From: Mucilaginibacter gossypiicola
GTDB lineage: Bacteria; Bacteroidota; Bacteroidia; Sphingobacteriales; Sphingobacteriaceae
DNA: 64,000 nt
Direction: 5' to 3'
Assembly (NCBI RefSeq): GCF_900110105.1
Contig: NZ_FOCL01000002.1
Coordinates: 947,620-1,011,619, forward strand
Position 1 is the first letter of the stretch. Each line of letters starts with the position of its first letter. This document shows positions 39,966 to 48,532 of the stretch, in pieces. The translations under genes were made by a program, and so were the position numbers. The notes below the pieces were generated by a model. The model was given only the letters and a program-made list of their open reading frames with translations, had not been told where the DNA came from and did not search any database.

Positions 39966-41198
39966 TTATTGTTTAGGCTCAAACAGCAAAGTGATCAAGC
40001 TGTTATTATCAAAAATTTCATTACTGATCTCCAGCAATTGTTCGGCGCTCACTTTGTTGATTTTTTCAAAGATCTCTTCGAGTGTGTCAATCCGGTTAAA
40101 ATCAACCATGCTTTTGGCCATAGCAATAATGAGGCTCATGCGGTTTTCTTCGGCTAATGCTATTTGCCCGATAAATTTTTGCTGGGCCTGGTGTAACTGC
40201 AAGCTACCAAGCTTTTGCTCCCTCAGTTTTTTTAATTCTTTATGAACCAGTTTTGAAGCTTTGTTCGCTTTTTCGGTATCGGTACCAAAATAGATGGAGA
40301 AGATGCCTGTATCAGTTAACGGTGTATAATTTGATTCGACGGTGTATGCTATACCATGTTTTTCCCTGATCTCGAGGTTAAGCCGGCTGCTCATGCCAAC
40401 ACCACCTAACAGGTTATTTAGTAATAATAACCCCCATTTATGGTCATGCCCCGATGGGTATGCCTGGGTACCTATAATACAATGGGTTTGTGAAATAGGT
40501 TTGTTAACAAGATGAATGCCGGCAGGGCTTAATGCTGGTTTTACACGCTTTTTTTGAAGTTGATTGAGCGGGATATGCCCGAAGTATTTTTCGGACATGG
40601 CAACCAGCTTTTTGAAATCATAATTGCCATGTACGGCAAAAATCATCTCGGTTGTGTTGTAGTTGGATGCTATAAAGCTGCGGATGTCGTCGCCATTAAG
40701 CCTGCCAACGGTTTCTGGCGTACCTAAAATGTTTTGGCCCATGGGGTGCCCTTTAAACAACAGCTCCTCAAAATCATCCTGTATGGCTTCTTCCGGCTGA
40801 TCAAGATAAGATGCTATTTCATCTAAAATAACCCCGCGTTCTTTTTCCTGCTCATCATCCGGAAATGTGGAATGAAATAAAATATCTTCAAAAAGATCCA
40901 TCGTGCGGTCGAGATGCTGGTTAAGCAACGATGCATGGATGCAGGTATATTCTTTGGTGGTGTAAGCATTCAAATCGGCGCCAACAAGTTCAAGCCTGTT
41001 AAGGATTTGGTTAGTATTACGGCGCTCGGTTTCTTTGAATAGCAGGTGCTCGATAAAATGTGCAAGTCCTTCCTGGCCTGGAATCTCATCACGAGAGCCT
41101 GCATTTACAATAAAGCAGCAATGGGTAATTGCCGATGGCCAGTGCTTATAAAGTATACGAATGCCATTGGGCAAAGTATAAAGTTGATAGTCAATCAT
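39966..41198 (-). CDS. M16 family zinc metallopeptidase
   Basis: The 410-residue protein has the inverted zinc motif HFIEHLLF (H-x2-E-H) with the distal glutamate in the downstream helix (EYTCIHASLLNQHLDRTMDL, ERGVILDEI). It has two homologous halves, as in processing-peptidase-like M16B enzymes of about 420 residues. No signal peptide. It is probably co-transcribed with def. Substrate unknown. Confidence 0.9.
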   Translation of the reverse strand: MIDYQLYTLPNGIRILYKHWPSAITHCCFIVNAGSRDEIPGQEGLAHFIEHLLFKETERRNTNQILNRLELVGADLNAYTTKEYTCIHASLLNQHLDRTMDLFEDILFHSTFPDDEQEKERGVILDEIASYLDQPEEAIQDDFEELLFKGHPMGQNILGTPETVGRLNGDDIRSFIASNYNTTEMIFAVHGNYDFKKLVAMSEKYFGHIPLNQLQKKRVKPALSPAGIHLVNKPISQTHCIIGTQAYPSGHDHKWGLLLLNNLLGGVGMSSRLNLEIREKHGIAYTVESNYTPLTDTGIFSIYFGTDTEKANKASKLVHKELKKLREQKLGSLQLHQAQQKFIGQIALAEENRMSLIIAMAKSMVDFNRIDTLEEIFEKINKVSAEQLLEISNEIFDNNSLITLLFEPKQ

Positions 41199-41344
41199 TC
41201 GGCTGCAAAGATAAGGTTATATGTCACAATTATTTTTCATGTTATTGTAAGTGATTTATAGTATTTTAGGCGCTTAAACCCAATTGCATCTACTGTTAAA
41301 TGATATTTATATGCGTTGGAAAACATTTAAAAGCCTACCTCCGA

Positions 41345-41884
41345 ATGAAAAAACAAATTGCCGATCTTGGATTTGAAGTATTGATAACCGCCCAGCAGAT
41401 AGAAGAACGTGTAAAAACCATTGGCGCGCAGATAAGTGAAGATTTTAAAGATACGGTTCCGGTTTTAGTTGGCGTACTCAACGGCAGCTTTCTTTTTATA
41501 GCCGACCTGATTAAACAGGTATCAATTCCTTGTGAGATAAACTTCACCAAATTGGCCTCATACTACGGTGGTACCACCAGTACATTAAAAATACGCGAGG
41601 ATATAGATTTAACTGTTGATATAAAAGGACGTGATGTGCTTATTATTGAAGATATTGTTGATACCGGAAATACCGCTCATTATTTAATTGAAAAATTGAA
41701 TTTAAGAGAACCGGCATCGTTGAAATTATGTTCCTTATTATTAAAGCCAGCCGCCCTGCAAAAAAAGATAGATGAGCTTAAGTACGTAGGCTTTGAAATT
41801 GAAAACGAGTTTGTGGTAGGCTATGGACTTGATTACAAAGAAATGGGCAGAAACCTGTCTGATATTTACAAAAAAGTAGGATAA
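41345..41884 (+). CDS. hpt: Hypoxanthine phosphoribosyltransferase
   Basis: The start MKKQIADLGFEVLIT (41345) gives 179 residues, the usual length. VLIIEDIVDTGNTAHYL is the PRPP-binding motif with the conserved acidic pair, and LVGVLNGSFLFIADL is the family's N-terminal block. It salvages hypoxanthine and guanine with PRPP. A hairpin terminator follows, after a RAYT-associated palindrome. Confidence 0.93.
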   Translation: MKKQIADLGFEVLITAQQIEERVKTIGAQISEDFKDTVPVLVGVLNGSFLFIADLIKQVSIPCEINFTKLASYYGGTTSTLKIREDIDLTVDIKGRDVLIIEDIVDTGNTAHYLIEKLNLREPASLKLCSLLLKPAALQKKIDELKYVGFEIENEFVVGYGLDYKEMGRNLSDIYKKVG

Positions 41885-41907
41885 CATAGGTTTTTTACAC
41901 CCGATAT

Positions 41908-41929
41908 GTTGCCGTGGAGACACGGCAAC
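41908..41929. repeat. RAYT-associated palindrome, left 1
   Basis: GTTGCCGTG and CACGGCAAC (9-bp stem) around loop GAGA. Confidence 0.85.
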
Positions 41930-41956
41930 GGAGAATAACAAACCTAACAAACAATA

Positions 41957-41984
41957 AAAGCTAACGGATTTTCCGTTAGCTTTT
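41957..41984 (+). terminator. Terminator after hpt
   Basis: AAAAGCTAACGGA pairs with TCCGTTAGCTTTT around a short loop, with T-runs on both strands. Confidence 0.85.
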
Positions 41985-42039
41985 ATTGTTTAACAACAGA
42001 TCTGATAGCAAGTCCCGACAAGCTACAAATCCATCCCCG

Positions 42040-42061
42040 GTTGTCGTGTCCCCACGACAAC
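42040..42061. repeat. RAYT-associated palindrome, left 2 (inverse orientation)
   Basis: GTTGTCGTG and CACGACAAC (9-bp stem) around loop TCCC, the reverse complement of the purine-loop form. Confidence 0.85.
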
Positions 42062-42125
42062 ATGCCAGATAAACTTTATTCTCCAGGCTGTTATCGTTTT
42101 TCCAAATTCTTATTAAGTTTATTTA

Positions 42126-42647
42126 ATGGAATTTGATGAGATTTATTTTTATACTGCCACAATTAACAACTGGATGCCGCTGCTTCAATCCGATAAATTT
42201 AAACACATCGTTTTAAACAGCCTGATCTACCTGGTTAAACAGAAAAAAATAGAGATCTATGGTTTTGTAATTATGCCTAATCACATTCACCTGATTTGGT
42301 CGGGATCAAAAATGAATGGCAAGGAGAAGCCTTTTGCCAGCTTTATGAAGTTTACCGGGCATCAGTTTTTAGACGAATTGCGGGCGACAGATGAGCAGTT
42401 ACTGGCAAAGTTTAAAACCGATTTGAAAAACCGGAATTACCTGTTTTGGCAAACCAATTCATTGCCGATAAAAGTGTTCGACCGAAAAATGTTAGAACAA
42501 AAGTTGGATTACATTCACCTCAACCCCTTACAGGCGCATTGGAATTTAACCGATAACCCCAATAATTATTATTTTTCATCATGTTCGTTTTATGAGCAGG
42601 AGGATAAAAAGTTTGATTGGTTAACGCATTATATGGATGCGATGTAA
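42126..42647 (+). CDS. REP-associated tyrosine transposase (RAYT, IS200/IS605 Y1-type)
   Basis: The 173-residue protein has the HUH motif in GFVIMPNHIHLIW and the catalytic tyrosine in LDYIHLNPLQAHW, both diagnostic of Y1 transposases of the RAYT group. RAYTs cut and join single-stranded palindromic ends and are thought to spread REP sequences. Five 22-base palindromes of one family flank this gene (two left, three right). It is probably a domesticated single-copy gene in its REP cluster, not a full insertion sequence. Confidence 0.88.
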   Translation: MEFDEIYFYTATINNWMPLLQSDKFKHIVLNSLIYLVKQKKIEIYGFVIMPNHIHLIWSGSKMNGKEKPFASFMKFTGHQFLDELRATDEQLLAKFKTDLKNRNYLFWQTNSLPIKVFDRKMLEQKLDYIHLNPLQAHWNLTDNPNNYYFSSCSFYEQEDKKFDWLTHYMDAM

Positions 42648-42654
42648 CTTGTGT

Positions 42655-42676
42655 GTTGCCGTGGGGACATGGCAAC
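42655..42676. repeat. RAYT-associated palindrome, right 1
   Basis: GTTGCCGTG and CATGGCAAC around loop GGGA, starting 8 bases after the RAYT stop. Confidence 0.85.
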
Positions 42677-42691
42677 CGTTTTTTACTCCCT

Positions 42692-42713
42692 GTTGGCGTG
42701 TCCTCACGCCAAC
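42692..42713. repeat. RAYT-associated palindrome, right 2 (inverse orientation)
   Basis: GTTGGCGTG and CACGCCAAC (9-bp stem) around loop TCCT. Confidence 0.85.
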
Positions 42714-42764
42714 TCTTTAACCAATGTTTTCGCACCAACTCTCTTCACTAATGTATAAAGCAAT

Positions 42765-42786
42765 GTTGCCGTGAGGACACGGTAGC
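42765..42786. repeat. RAYT-associated palindrome, right 3
   Basis: GTTGCCGTG and CACGGTAGC around loop AGGA. Confidence 0.8.
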
Positions 42787-42815
42787 AAGGGGTAGGAAAA
42801 ATTAAATTATTAGAT

Positions 42816-45800
42816 TTACCCTATCCCAGCAACCTCGCTCAGCATCTTCACAGCTTCGTCAACACTATCAATACCCTCAATGCCTAACCGAAGCGTGTTT
42901 TTAACCTCCTTCAGGTTTGTGCGCCTTGGGTTGGCCTGTACAAAGCTCAGTACATTCCTGAAAGCCTCCGTTTCAAAATAGCTTGATTGCTGATTGGTAA
43001 TAAAATAGCCTCTCAAAACATTTTTCTTGAGCGAGATTTTTTCAAAGCCAATTGCCTTGCCCAGCCACTGCAGGCGCAGGGTATTGAGCAGTCCATCAAC
43101 CTGTGCAGGCACCGGGCCAAAGCGGTCATGCAGTTTTTGTTGAAATGCCTGCAGTTCTACCTCGTTTTCCAGTTTGGAAAGTTCGGTATACAGGTTATAT
43201 CGCTCGGAAAGATTGGTTACATACTCATCTGGAATGAGGATCTCCAGGTCGGTGTCAATTTGGGTAAAGGAGATGTATGGACGGGGCTTATCCTCGGGGA
43301 ATACGCCTTTAAATTCGTCTTCCTTAAGTTCCTGTATGGCTTCGTCAAGGATCTTATGGTACATTTCAAAGCCTATTTCGGCAATGAAACCACTTTGTTC
43401 GGCACCAAGCAGGTTGCCGCTGCCGCGGATGTCCAAATCGCGCATGGCCACGTTAAAGCCGCTGCCCAGGTCGCTGAATTCTTCAATAGCGCTGAGGCGC
43501 TTGCGGGCCTCGCTGGTTAGCGTTGACAACGGTGGACTTAACAAATAACAATATGCCTTTTTGTTGCTCCTGCCCACACGGCCACGCATCTGGTGCAAAT
43601 CGCTCAAGCCAAACATGTGAGCGTAGTTGATGATGATGGTATTGGCATTAGGGATATCCAACCCGGCTTCAATGATAGTTGTAGCCACCAGTACATCATA
43701 TTCGTGGTTAACAAACTTGAGCATTACATCTTCCAGGTCATCCCCCTCCAGTTGGCCGTGGGCAATGCCTATACGTGCTTTAGGTACAAGCTTACGGATC
43801 ATGCCGCCCAGTTGGGGCAAGTCGGCCACGCGGTTGTGGATAAAGAAGATCTGTCCGCCGCGGTCAATTTCAAACTCAACGGCTTCTTTGATCAGTTTAT
43901 CATTAAACACATGCAGCTCGGTAACAACCGGCTGACGGTTTGGCGGTGGGGTTGATATAATGGATAAGTCACGCGCTCCCATCAACGAGAAATGGAGCGT
44001 ACGCGGGATTGGTGTAGCCGTTAAGGTAAGCGTATCCACGTTGGCGCGCATCTGCTTTAGCTTTTCTTTGGTTGATACGCCAAACTTCTGTTCTTCGTCA
44101 ATGATCATCAGGCCAAGATCTTTGAACTTCACATCCTTGCTCACCAGGCGGTGAGTGCCTATGATGATATCTACCTTGCCTTCTTTTAGCTTTTCCAGCG
44201 TATCCTTGATCTGCCTGGTTGATTTAAAGCGGTTAACGTAATCAATGTTAGCCGGAAAGCCCTTGAGCCTATCGGTGAATGTTTTGTAATGCTGTGCTGC
44301 AAGGATTGTTGTAGGTACCAATATCGCTACCTGCTTGCTATCAGCAACCGCTTTAAAGGCTGCCCGAACGGCAACTTCGGTTTTACCAAAACCTACGTCG
44401 CCGCAAATAAGGCGGTCCATAGGGTGGGGCGATTCCATGTCCCTTTTAAAGTCTGCCGTAGCTTTTTCCTGGTCGGGGGTATCCTCATACAGGAATGATG
44501 CTTCAAGTTCGGTTTGGAGGTAACTATCGGGCGAAAAGGCATTGCCATGCTGGGCTTTACGGACTGCATAAAGCTTGATCAGGTCGCGGGCTATGTCCTT
44601 AACTTTTTTTTTTGTTGTTTTTTTGAGGCGTTCCCACGTATCGGTACCCAGTTTATTCATTTTGGGAACTGAACCCTCTTTGCCGCTGAATTTGGAGATG
44701 CGGTTAAGCGAGTTGATGTTCACATACAGCAGGTCGTTATCGGCATAAATAAGCCTGATCATTTCCTGTTGCTTGCCATTCACATCCACCTTTTCCAATC
44801 CGGCATATTTGCCTATGCCGTGGTCTATGTGGGTAACATAATCACCGGGTTTAAGATCGCGGAGCTCCTTAAGGGTGATGGCCTGCGAGCGCTGGTAGCC
44901 CTTACGGGTTTTGTATTTATAGTAACGATCAAAGATCTGGTGATCGGTATAACAAGCAATTTTTTGCTCCTGGTCAATAAAACCTTCGCGTACCGAAATA
45001 CTTATTGGCGTAAATTTTACAGTTTTGTCCAGGTCGTCTAAAATGGCATATAAACGCTCAACCTGTTTGGCCGAATCGGTCAAGATAAAATTCTCAATCT
45101 TATCGGCCTCGTTATTTTTAAAGTTGTGGATGAGCAGCGTAAAATCTTTATTGAACGATGGCTGCGGCCGCATATCAAAGTTGACAACGGTTGCATCATG
45201 ATAAAAAAACTGCTTGCCAAACTCCACCACCGGGAAATCATGGAGCTGATCGCCGATCAGTTTTTCGTCGGTAAAGCCAAATTTAGGATCTATCCAATCG
45301 GGATTTTGCGCTTTTTCATCTGCAGAAAGAGCCTTCCACAGGTTTACCGCTTTTTTATAGCCGGTTTGGATAATATCCAGCGTAAACTGAACATCTTTGA
45401 TCCATACCTGTGTGCCTTGCTCAACATATTCAAGCAGGGAAATATTGTTTTCGGTTAAAAATTTGGATTGTACATTGGGTACAATGGTAATGCTCTTAAC
45501 ATGCTCGACAGAGAGCTGGCTCTCGATCTCAAACGTGCGGATCGATTCAATAAAATCGCCGAAGAACTCAACCCGGTAAGGCAACACGTGCGAAAATGAG
45601 AAGATATCTACAATGCCGCCACGAATAGAGAACTGCCCGGGTTCGTACACGAAATCAACCCGTTCAAAATCGTACTCTATCAAAAACTCGTTGATAAAAT
45701 CGATACTGAGCTTATTGCTAACAGCTATTTCGAGGGTGTTTTTTTCAAGCGATGACCGGTCAATTACCTTTTCGGCCAGGGCTTCGGGGTAGGTAACAAT

Positions 45801-46163
45801 AAGTTGCCCATATTCGGTACTGTGGTTAAGCTCATTCAACACCTCGGCTCGGGCAAGCACATTGCTGCTATCGGGCTGGGTAAATTCAAAGGGCTTTCGG
45901 TATGATGAGGGGAACAGCAGGGCTTCTTTGCCGGTAAGGTTTTCCAGGTCGGCCTGGAAATAGCCTGCTTCTTCGCGATCGGGCAGTACAAACACCATGT
46001 GTTTGTGCTGCAAAAAATACAATGCTACCGCCATGGCCGAATCGCTTGATCCCACCAAACCACGTAGCTGTACTCTTGGATTTTTTGAGGCGTTAAGCGC
46101 GGTAGCTAACGCTTTTATCCTGTCATCAGCCTTATATCTGTCTAATATATCACGGATGTTCAA
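42816..46163 (-). CDS. mfd: Transcription-repair coupling factor
   Basis: The 1115-residue protein has the UvrB-like N-terminal domains, the RNA polymerase-interacting domain (GDYVTHIDHGIGKYAGLEKV), a RecG-like helicase/translocase with Walker A CGDVGFGKTEVAVRAAF and DEEQ box MIIDEEQKFGV, the motif QMRGRVGRS, and the C-terminal TRCF domain. Mfd displaces stalled RNA polymerase from DNA lesions and recruits UvrA. Length is standard. Confidence 0.97.
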   Translation of the reverse strand: MNIRDILDRYKADDRIKALATALNASKNPRVQLRGLVGSSDSAMAVALYFLQHKHMVFVLPDREEAGYFQADLENLTGKEALLFPSSYRKPFEFTQPDSSNVLARAEVLNELNHSTEYGQLIVTYPEALAEKVIDRSSLEKNTLEIAVSNKLSIDFINEFLIEYDFERVDFVYEPGQFSIRGGIVDIFSFSHVLPYRVEFFGDFIESIRTFEIESQLSVEHVKSITIVPNVQSKFLTENNISLLEYVEQGTQVWIKDVQFTLDIIQTGYKKAVNLWKALSADEKAQNPDWIDPKFGFTDEKLIGDQLHDFPVVEFGKQFFYHDATVVNFDMRPQPSFNKDFTLLIHNFKNNEADKIENFILTDSAKQVERLYAILDDLDKTVKFTPISISVREGFIDQEQKIACYTDHQIFDRYYKYKTRKGYQRSQAITLKELRDLKPGDYVTHIDHGIGKYAGLEKVDVNGKQQEMIRLIYADNDLLYVNINSLNRISKFSGKEGSVPKMNKLGTDTWERLKKTTKKKVKDIARDLIKLYAVRKAQHGNAFSPDSYLQTELEASFLYEDTPDQEKATADFKRDMESPHPMDRLICGDVGFGKTEVAVRAAFKAVADSKQVAILVPTTILAAQHYKTFTDRLKGFPANIDYVNRFKSTRQIKDTLEKLKEGKVDIIIGTHRLVSKDVKFKDLGLMIIDEEQKFGVSTKEKLKQMRANVDTLTLTATPIPRTLHFSLMGARDLSIISTPPPNRQPVVTELHVFNDKLIKEAVEFEIDRGGQIFFIHNRVADLPQLGGMIRKLVPKARIGIAHGQLEGDDLEDVMLKFVNHEYDVLVATTIIEAGLDIPNANTIIINYAHMFGLSDLHQMRGRVGRSNKKAYCYLLSPPLSTLTSEARKRLSAIEEFSDLGSGFNVAMRDLDIRGSGNLLGAEQSGFIAEIGFEMYHKILDEAIQELKEDEFKGVFPEDKPRPYISFTQIDTDLEILIPDEYVTNLSERYNLYTELSKLENEVELQAFQQKLHDRFGPVPAQVDGLLNTLRLQWLGKAIGFEKISLKKNVLRGYFITNQQSSYFETEAFRNVLSFVQANPRRTNLKEVKNTLRLGIEGIDSVDEAVKMLSEVAGIG

Positions 46164-46266
46164 ACCGCGGCAAAGATAAACAAAAAAGAAAAGCCAAAAT
46201 AAAAAAGCATCAGGCTAAAATTAATGCAAACAATATGAGGGCTTATTTACTTTTTAATGATAAATT

Positions 46267-46287
46267 TATGTATGTAAAACATGCATA
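46267..46287. promoter_or_regulatory. Palindrome upstream of the DUF4199 gene
   Basis: TATGTATGT (46267-46275) and ACATGCATA (46279-46287) are inverted repeats with one mismatch around AAA, in the divergent gap between mfd and DUF4199; a candidate operator. Confidence 0.35.
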
Positions 46288-46320
46288 CCGATTTATAAAC
46301 TCAACCTTAATTATTTAATT

Positions 46321-46731
46321 ATGAAGAATGCAGCGTTATCAGGGGGAATCATCGGCATATTAAGTATTATCTGGATATTTGCCATGCCGCGGTTTGGTGT
46401 TATGCCGCAAAAAGATGTAGTTGCCCCGGCCGAATACTTTTCATTTATAATACCGGCTATCGGCCTTTTTTTCGGTATCATGAGCTATCGAAAAAATGAC
46501 TGTAATGGCCAAATGGGTTTTTTAGAAGCCCTTTTTCAAAGCTTTAAGATATTAATTGTAGGCGGTATCATTGCCGTTTTTGGCTCAATACTTTATATCA
46601 GTTACGTTTCATCATCGGGCGATAACATAAAGGATTTTTCTGAACGGATTTTTGGTGCATTGATAGTTGGAGTACTGCTCGCCTTCGCGGTATCATTGTT
46701 ATTTACCAATAAAGCAAACAAACTTGATTAG
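46321..46731 (+). CDS. DUF4199 membrane protein
   Basis: The 136-residue protein has four membrane helices and the DUF4199 layout, with MSYRKNDCNGQMGFLEALFQ between helices two and three. Function unknown. Its stop codon overlaps the likely start of the DUF2752 gene. Confidence 0.8.
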   Translation: MKNAALSGGIIGILSIIWIFAMPRFGVMPQKDVVAPAEYFSFIIPAIGLFFGIMSYRKNDCNGQMGFLEALFQSFKILIVGGIIAVFGSILYISYVSSSGDNIKDFSERIFGALIVGVLLAFAVSLLFTNKANKLD

Positions 46732-47032
46732 GCGCTTTTTTTCAAACTATTTTGAACTATTGTTCTGGACCGCTGCGATGCTTTCACTGGCGATGACCTC
46801 GCCAACCGAAGAATCGCACTTTACCTTGTGCCCTCTAAAGCTGATGGGCATAGGCTGGTGCCCGGGCTGCGGTCTGGGGCATAGCATTATTTATCTTTTT
46901 CACGGCGATATCAGCAATTCGTTTCGTGCGCACTGGCTTGGCATCCCGGCCGTAGCAGTGATCTTTAACCGGATCTATGTGCTTATTAAAGCAAGGCTGA
47001 TGGAGAGGAATCAGTTTAAGAGTTTAACCTGA
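46724..47032 (+). CDS. DUF2752 membrane protein with TTG start
   Basis: The DUF2752 core is clear: CPLKLMGIGWCPGCGLGHSI, followed by HWLGIP and a second helix. The first candidate ATG in frame (46667) lies deep inside DUF4199. The TTG at 46724, overlapping the DUF4199 stop by 8 bases, gives 102 residues with both helices complete, so I prefer it. The cysteines CPxK...CPGC may bind a metal or form a disulfide. Function unknown. Confidence 0.75.
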   Translation: MIRRFFSNYFELLFWTAAMLSLAMTSPTEESHFTLCPLKLMGIGWCPGCGLGHSIIYLFHGDISNSFRAHWLGIPAVAVIFNRIYVLIKARLMERNQFKSLT

Positions 47033-47149
47033 TTTTTATTGTGTGCGTTGTTAACGCCGACACGCAAGCTTAAGTACTATAGGATTCGCTAACAACATTT
47101 ATTTGGTATCTAATTGACATTACTATAGTTTTGAGCACCGCAATAGCTT

Positions 47150-47668
47150 ATGCCTAAACTTCATTTGGTTTACAATTATCTTGATGACTATTCTGATCTA
47201 ACTATCCCTTTTATTGTAGGCTTGGTTTTAGCTTTGTTTGTATTTGCTACATTATCCTACTATTTTAAAAAGGAAAATTTAATTACGCATATTTTTGAAT
47301 TACTTGGAGGTGATGAAGCGTGGAATGGCGCATTGTTCGGCTCTTTTTTTATTGGGGGGATATTTTTTTTGATTGGAGGCCTGATTATCCCTAACTTTTT
47401 AAACCTGCGAAAAGTTTATACAAATCATCAACTTACATTTATAACGGGAAAAGTAACTGATTTTGACCCCATGCCTTATACCGGACATGCAAACGAGTTT
47501 TTTAAAGTTAAGAATGTGCCCTTTCAGTTTTCTGATTACGAAACAGGTATAGGGGGCTATCACAATGCAGCTTCACACGGCGGAGTGTTCAAAGAGGGGC
47601 TTTATGTAAGAATTGGATATTATCACACGTCCGATCGTAATCTTATTCTGACGCTTGAAACCCAATAG
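47150..47668 (+). CDS. Membrane protein, unknown function
   Basis: The 172-residue product has two membrane helices (about 20-42 and 64-84), and a C-terminal beta-rich soluble part (LTFITGKVTDFDPMPYTGHA and KEGLYVRIGYY) resembling an OB-like barrel. No family recognised. It reads in the same direction as the neighbouring small membrane protein genes. Confidence 0.6.
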   Translation: MPKLHLVYNYLDDYSDLTIPFIVGLVLALFVFATLSYYFKKENLITHIFELLGGDEAWNGALFGSFFIGGIFFLIGGLIIPNFLNLRKVYTNHQLTFITGKVTDFDPMPYTGHANEFFKVKNVPFQFSDYETGIGGYHNAASHGGVFKEGLYVRIGYYHTSDRNLILTLETQ

Positions 47669-47710
47669 TAAAAACGTACTGATTTTTTCTCTTATAGGGC
47701 TTAACTTGTA

Positions 47711-47803
47711 CCAGTGATTGTGCCGTGGTGTGATGTGGCAATTGCGCGCTATACAAAGCAGCCCTGCTTCCGTGCGATTGCCACGCTGCGCTCGCAATGA
47801 CAT
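47711..47803. repeat. Dispersed palindrome family A, copy 5 (left end degenerate)
   Basis: The right half (GCGATTGCCACGCTGCGCTC then GCAATGACAT) matches the other copies; the left end has diverged (CCAGTGATTGTGCCGTGG). Confidence 0.7.
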
Positions 47804-47971
47804 GGTTTTTGACTCATCACTTATCGGTAAAATTTCCACGCTATTTTTCACCGCCAAAACAGATCATTTCACCGACTACTTATCTCCGCTAACCTATCTC
47901 CTGTAGGCGTTTTATGGCTGCTGCTGTACCTTTATATCATAAAACAATCGCAAACTTTAAAACTTACTGAG

Positions 47972-48334
47972 ATGAACGCTTATCAAAATCCATATATGTC
48001 TTTCGACGGTATCACTCCCGAAGAATATACATTTCTGCAACAGGCTACTGCCTCATTAACAGAAGATCAGGCACGCACTTTTATGTCATTTTATGCCAGC
48101 AAAAGGCGCAATCCGCAGGATATTATGTTCGCAACGCTTGCAGGCTTTCTTGGTGTATCAGGCGTACAGCGTTTCATGACCGACCAGATTGGTATGGGTA
48201 TCCTGTATTTTTTCACAGCCGGGTTTTGTTTCATCGGTACCATTGTCGACCTGATCAACTACAAAACCATCGCCAACGATTACAACAGGCAAATGGCCTA
48301 CGAAAGTTTCAATATCGCTAAAATGAGCAACTAA
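47972..48334 (+). CDS. TM2 domain-containing protein
   Basis: The 120-residue protein has a polar N-terminal part and a TM2 domain with two helices (FATLAGFLGVSGVQRFMTDQ and GILYFFTAGFCFIGTIVDLI). The family is widespread and of unknown function. An intrinsic terminator follows. Confidence 0.88.
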   Translation: MNAYQNPYMSFDGITPEEYTFLQQATASLTEDQARTFMSFYASKRRNPQDIMFATLAGFLGVSGVQRFMTDQIGMGILYFFTAGFCFIGTIVDLINYKTIANDYNRQMAYESFNIAKMSN

Positions 48335-48370
48335 ATCCCTTTAAGGGTATAGTTTCACTATATATCAATA

Positions 48371-48406
48371 AAAAAATCCACCTTCTGTTACGGGGTGGAT
48401 TTTTTT
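48371..48406 (+). terminator. Terminator after the TM2 gene
   Basis: AAAAATCCACC pairs with GGTGGATTTTT around a short loop, followed by further T. Confidence 0.85.
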
Positions 48407-48428
48407 ATGGTAAAAGAGTCAAAAAACC

Positions 48429-48520
48429 ATGTCATTGCGAGGAGGAACGACGACGCAATCGCATACTATACAGGGCGGCTATGCTTCCGTGCGGCTGCCA
48501 CGCTTCGCTCGCAATGACAT
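48429..48520. repeat. Dispersed palindrome family A, copy 6
   Basis: A 92-base copy bounded by ATGTCATTGCGAG and CTCGCAATGACAT, directly before the M28 peptidase stop. Confidence 0.85.
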
Positions 48521-48532
48521 GGCTGAGTTGCC

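Noticed and set aside
42987..43520. 177-codon frame antisense to mfd (and other long antisense frames in mfd and thrA)
   Set aside because: Shadow frames of long conserved genes; no independent motif.
18679..48520. Possible CRISPR array from recurring 13-base repeats
   Set aside because: The copies are thousands of bases apart, are inverted-end units rather than regular repeat-spacer arrays, and there are no cas genes.
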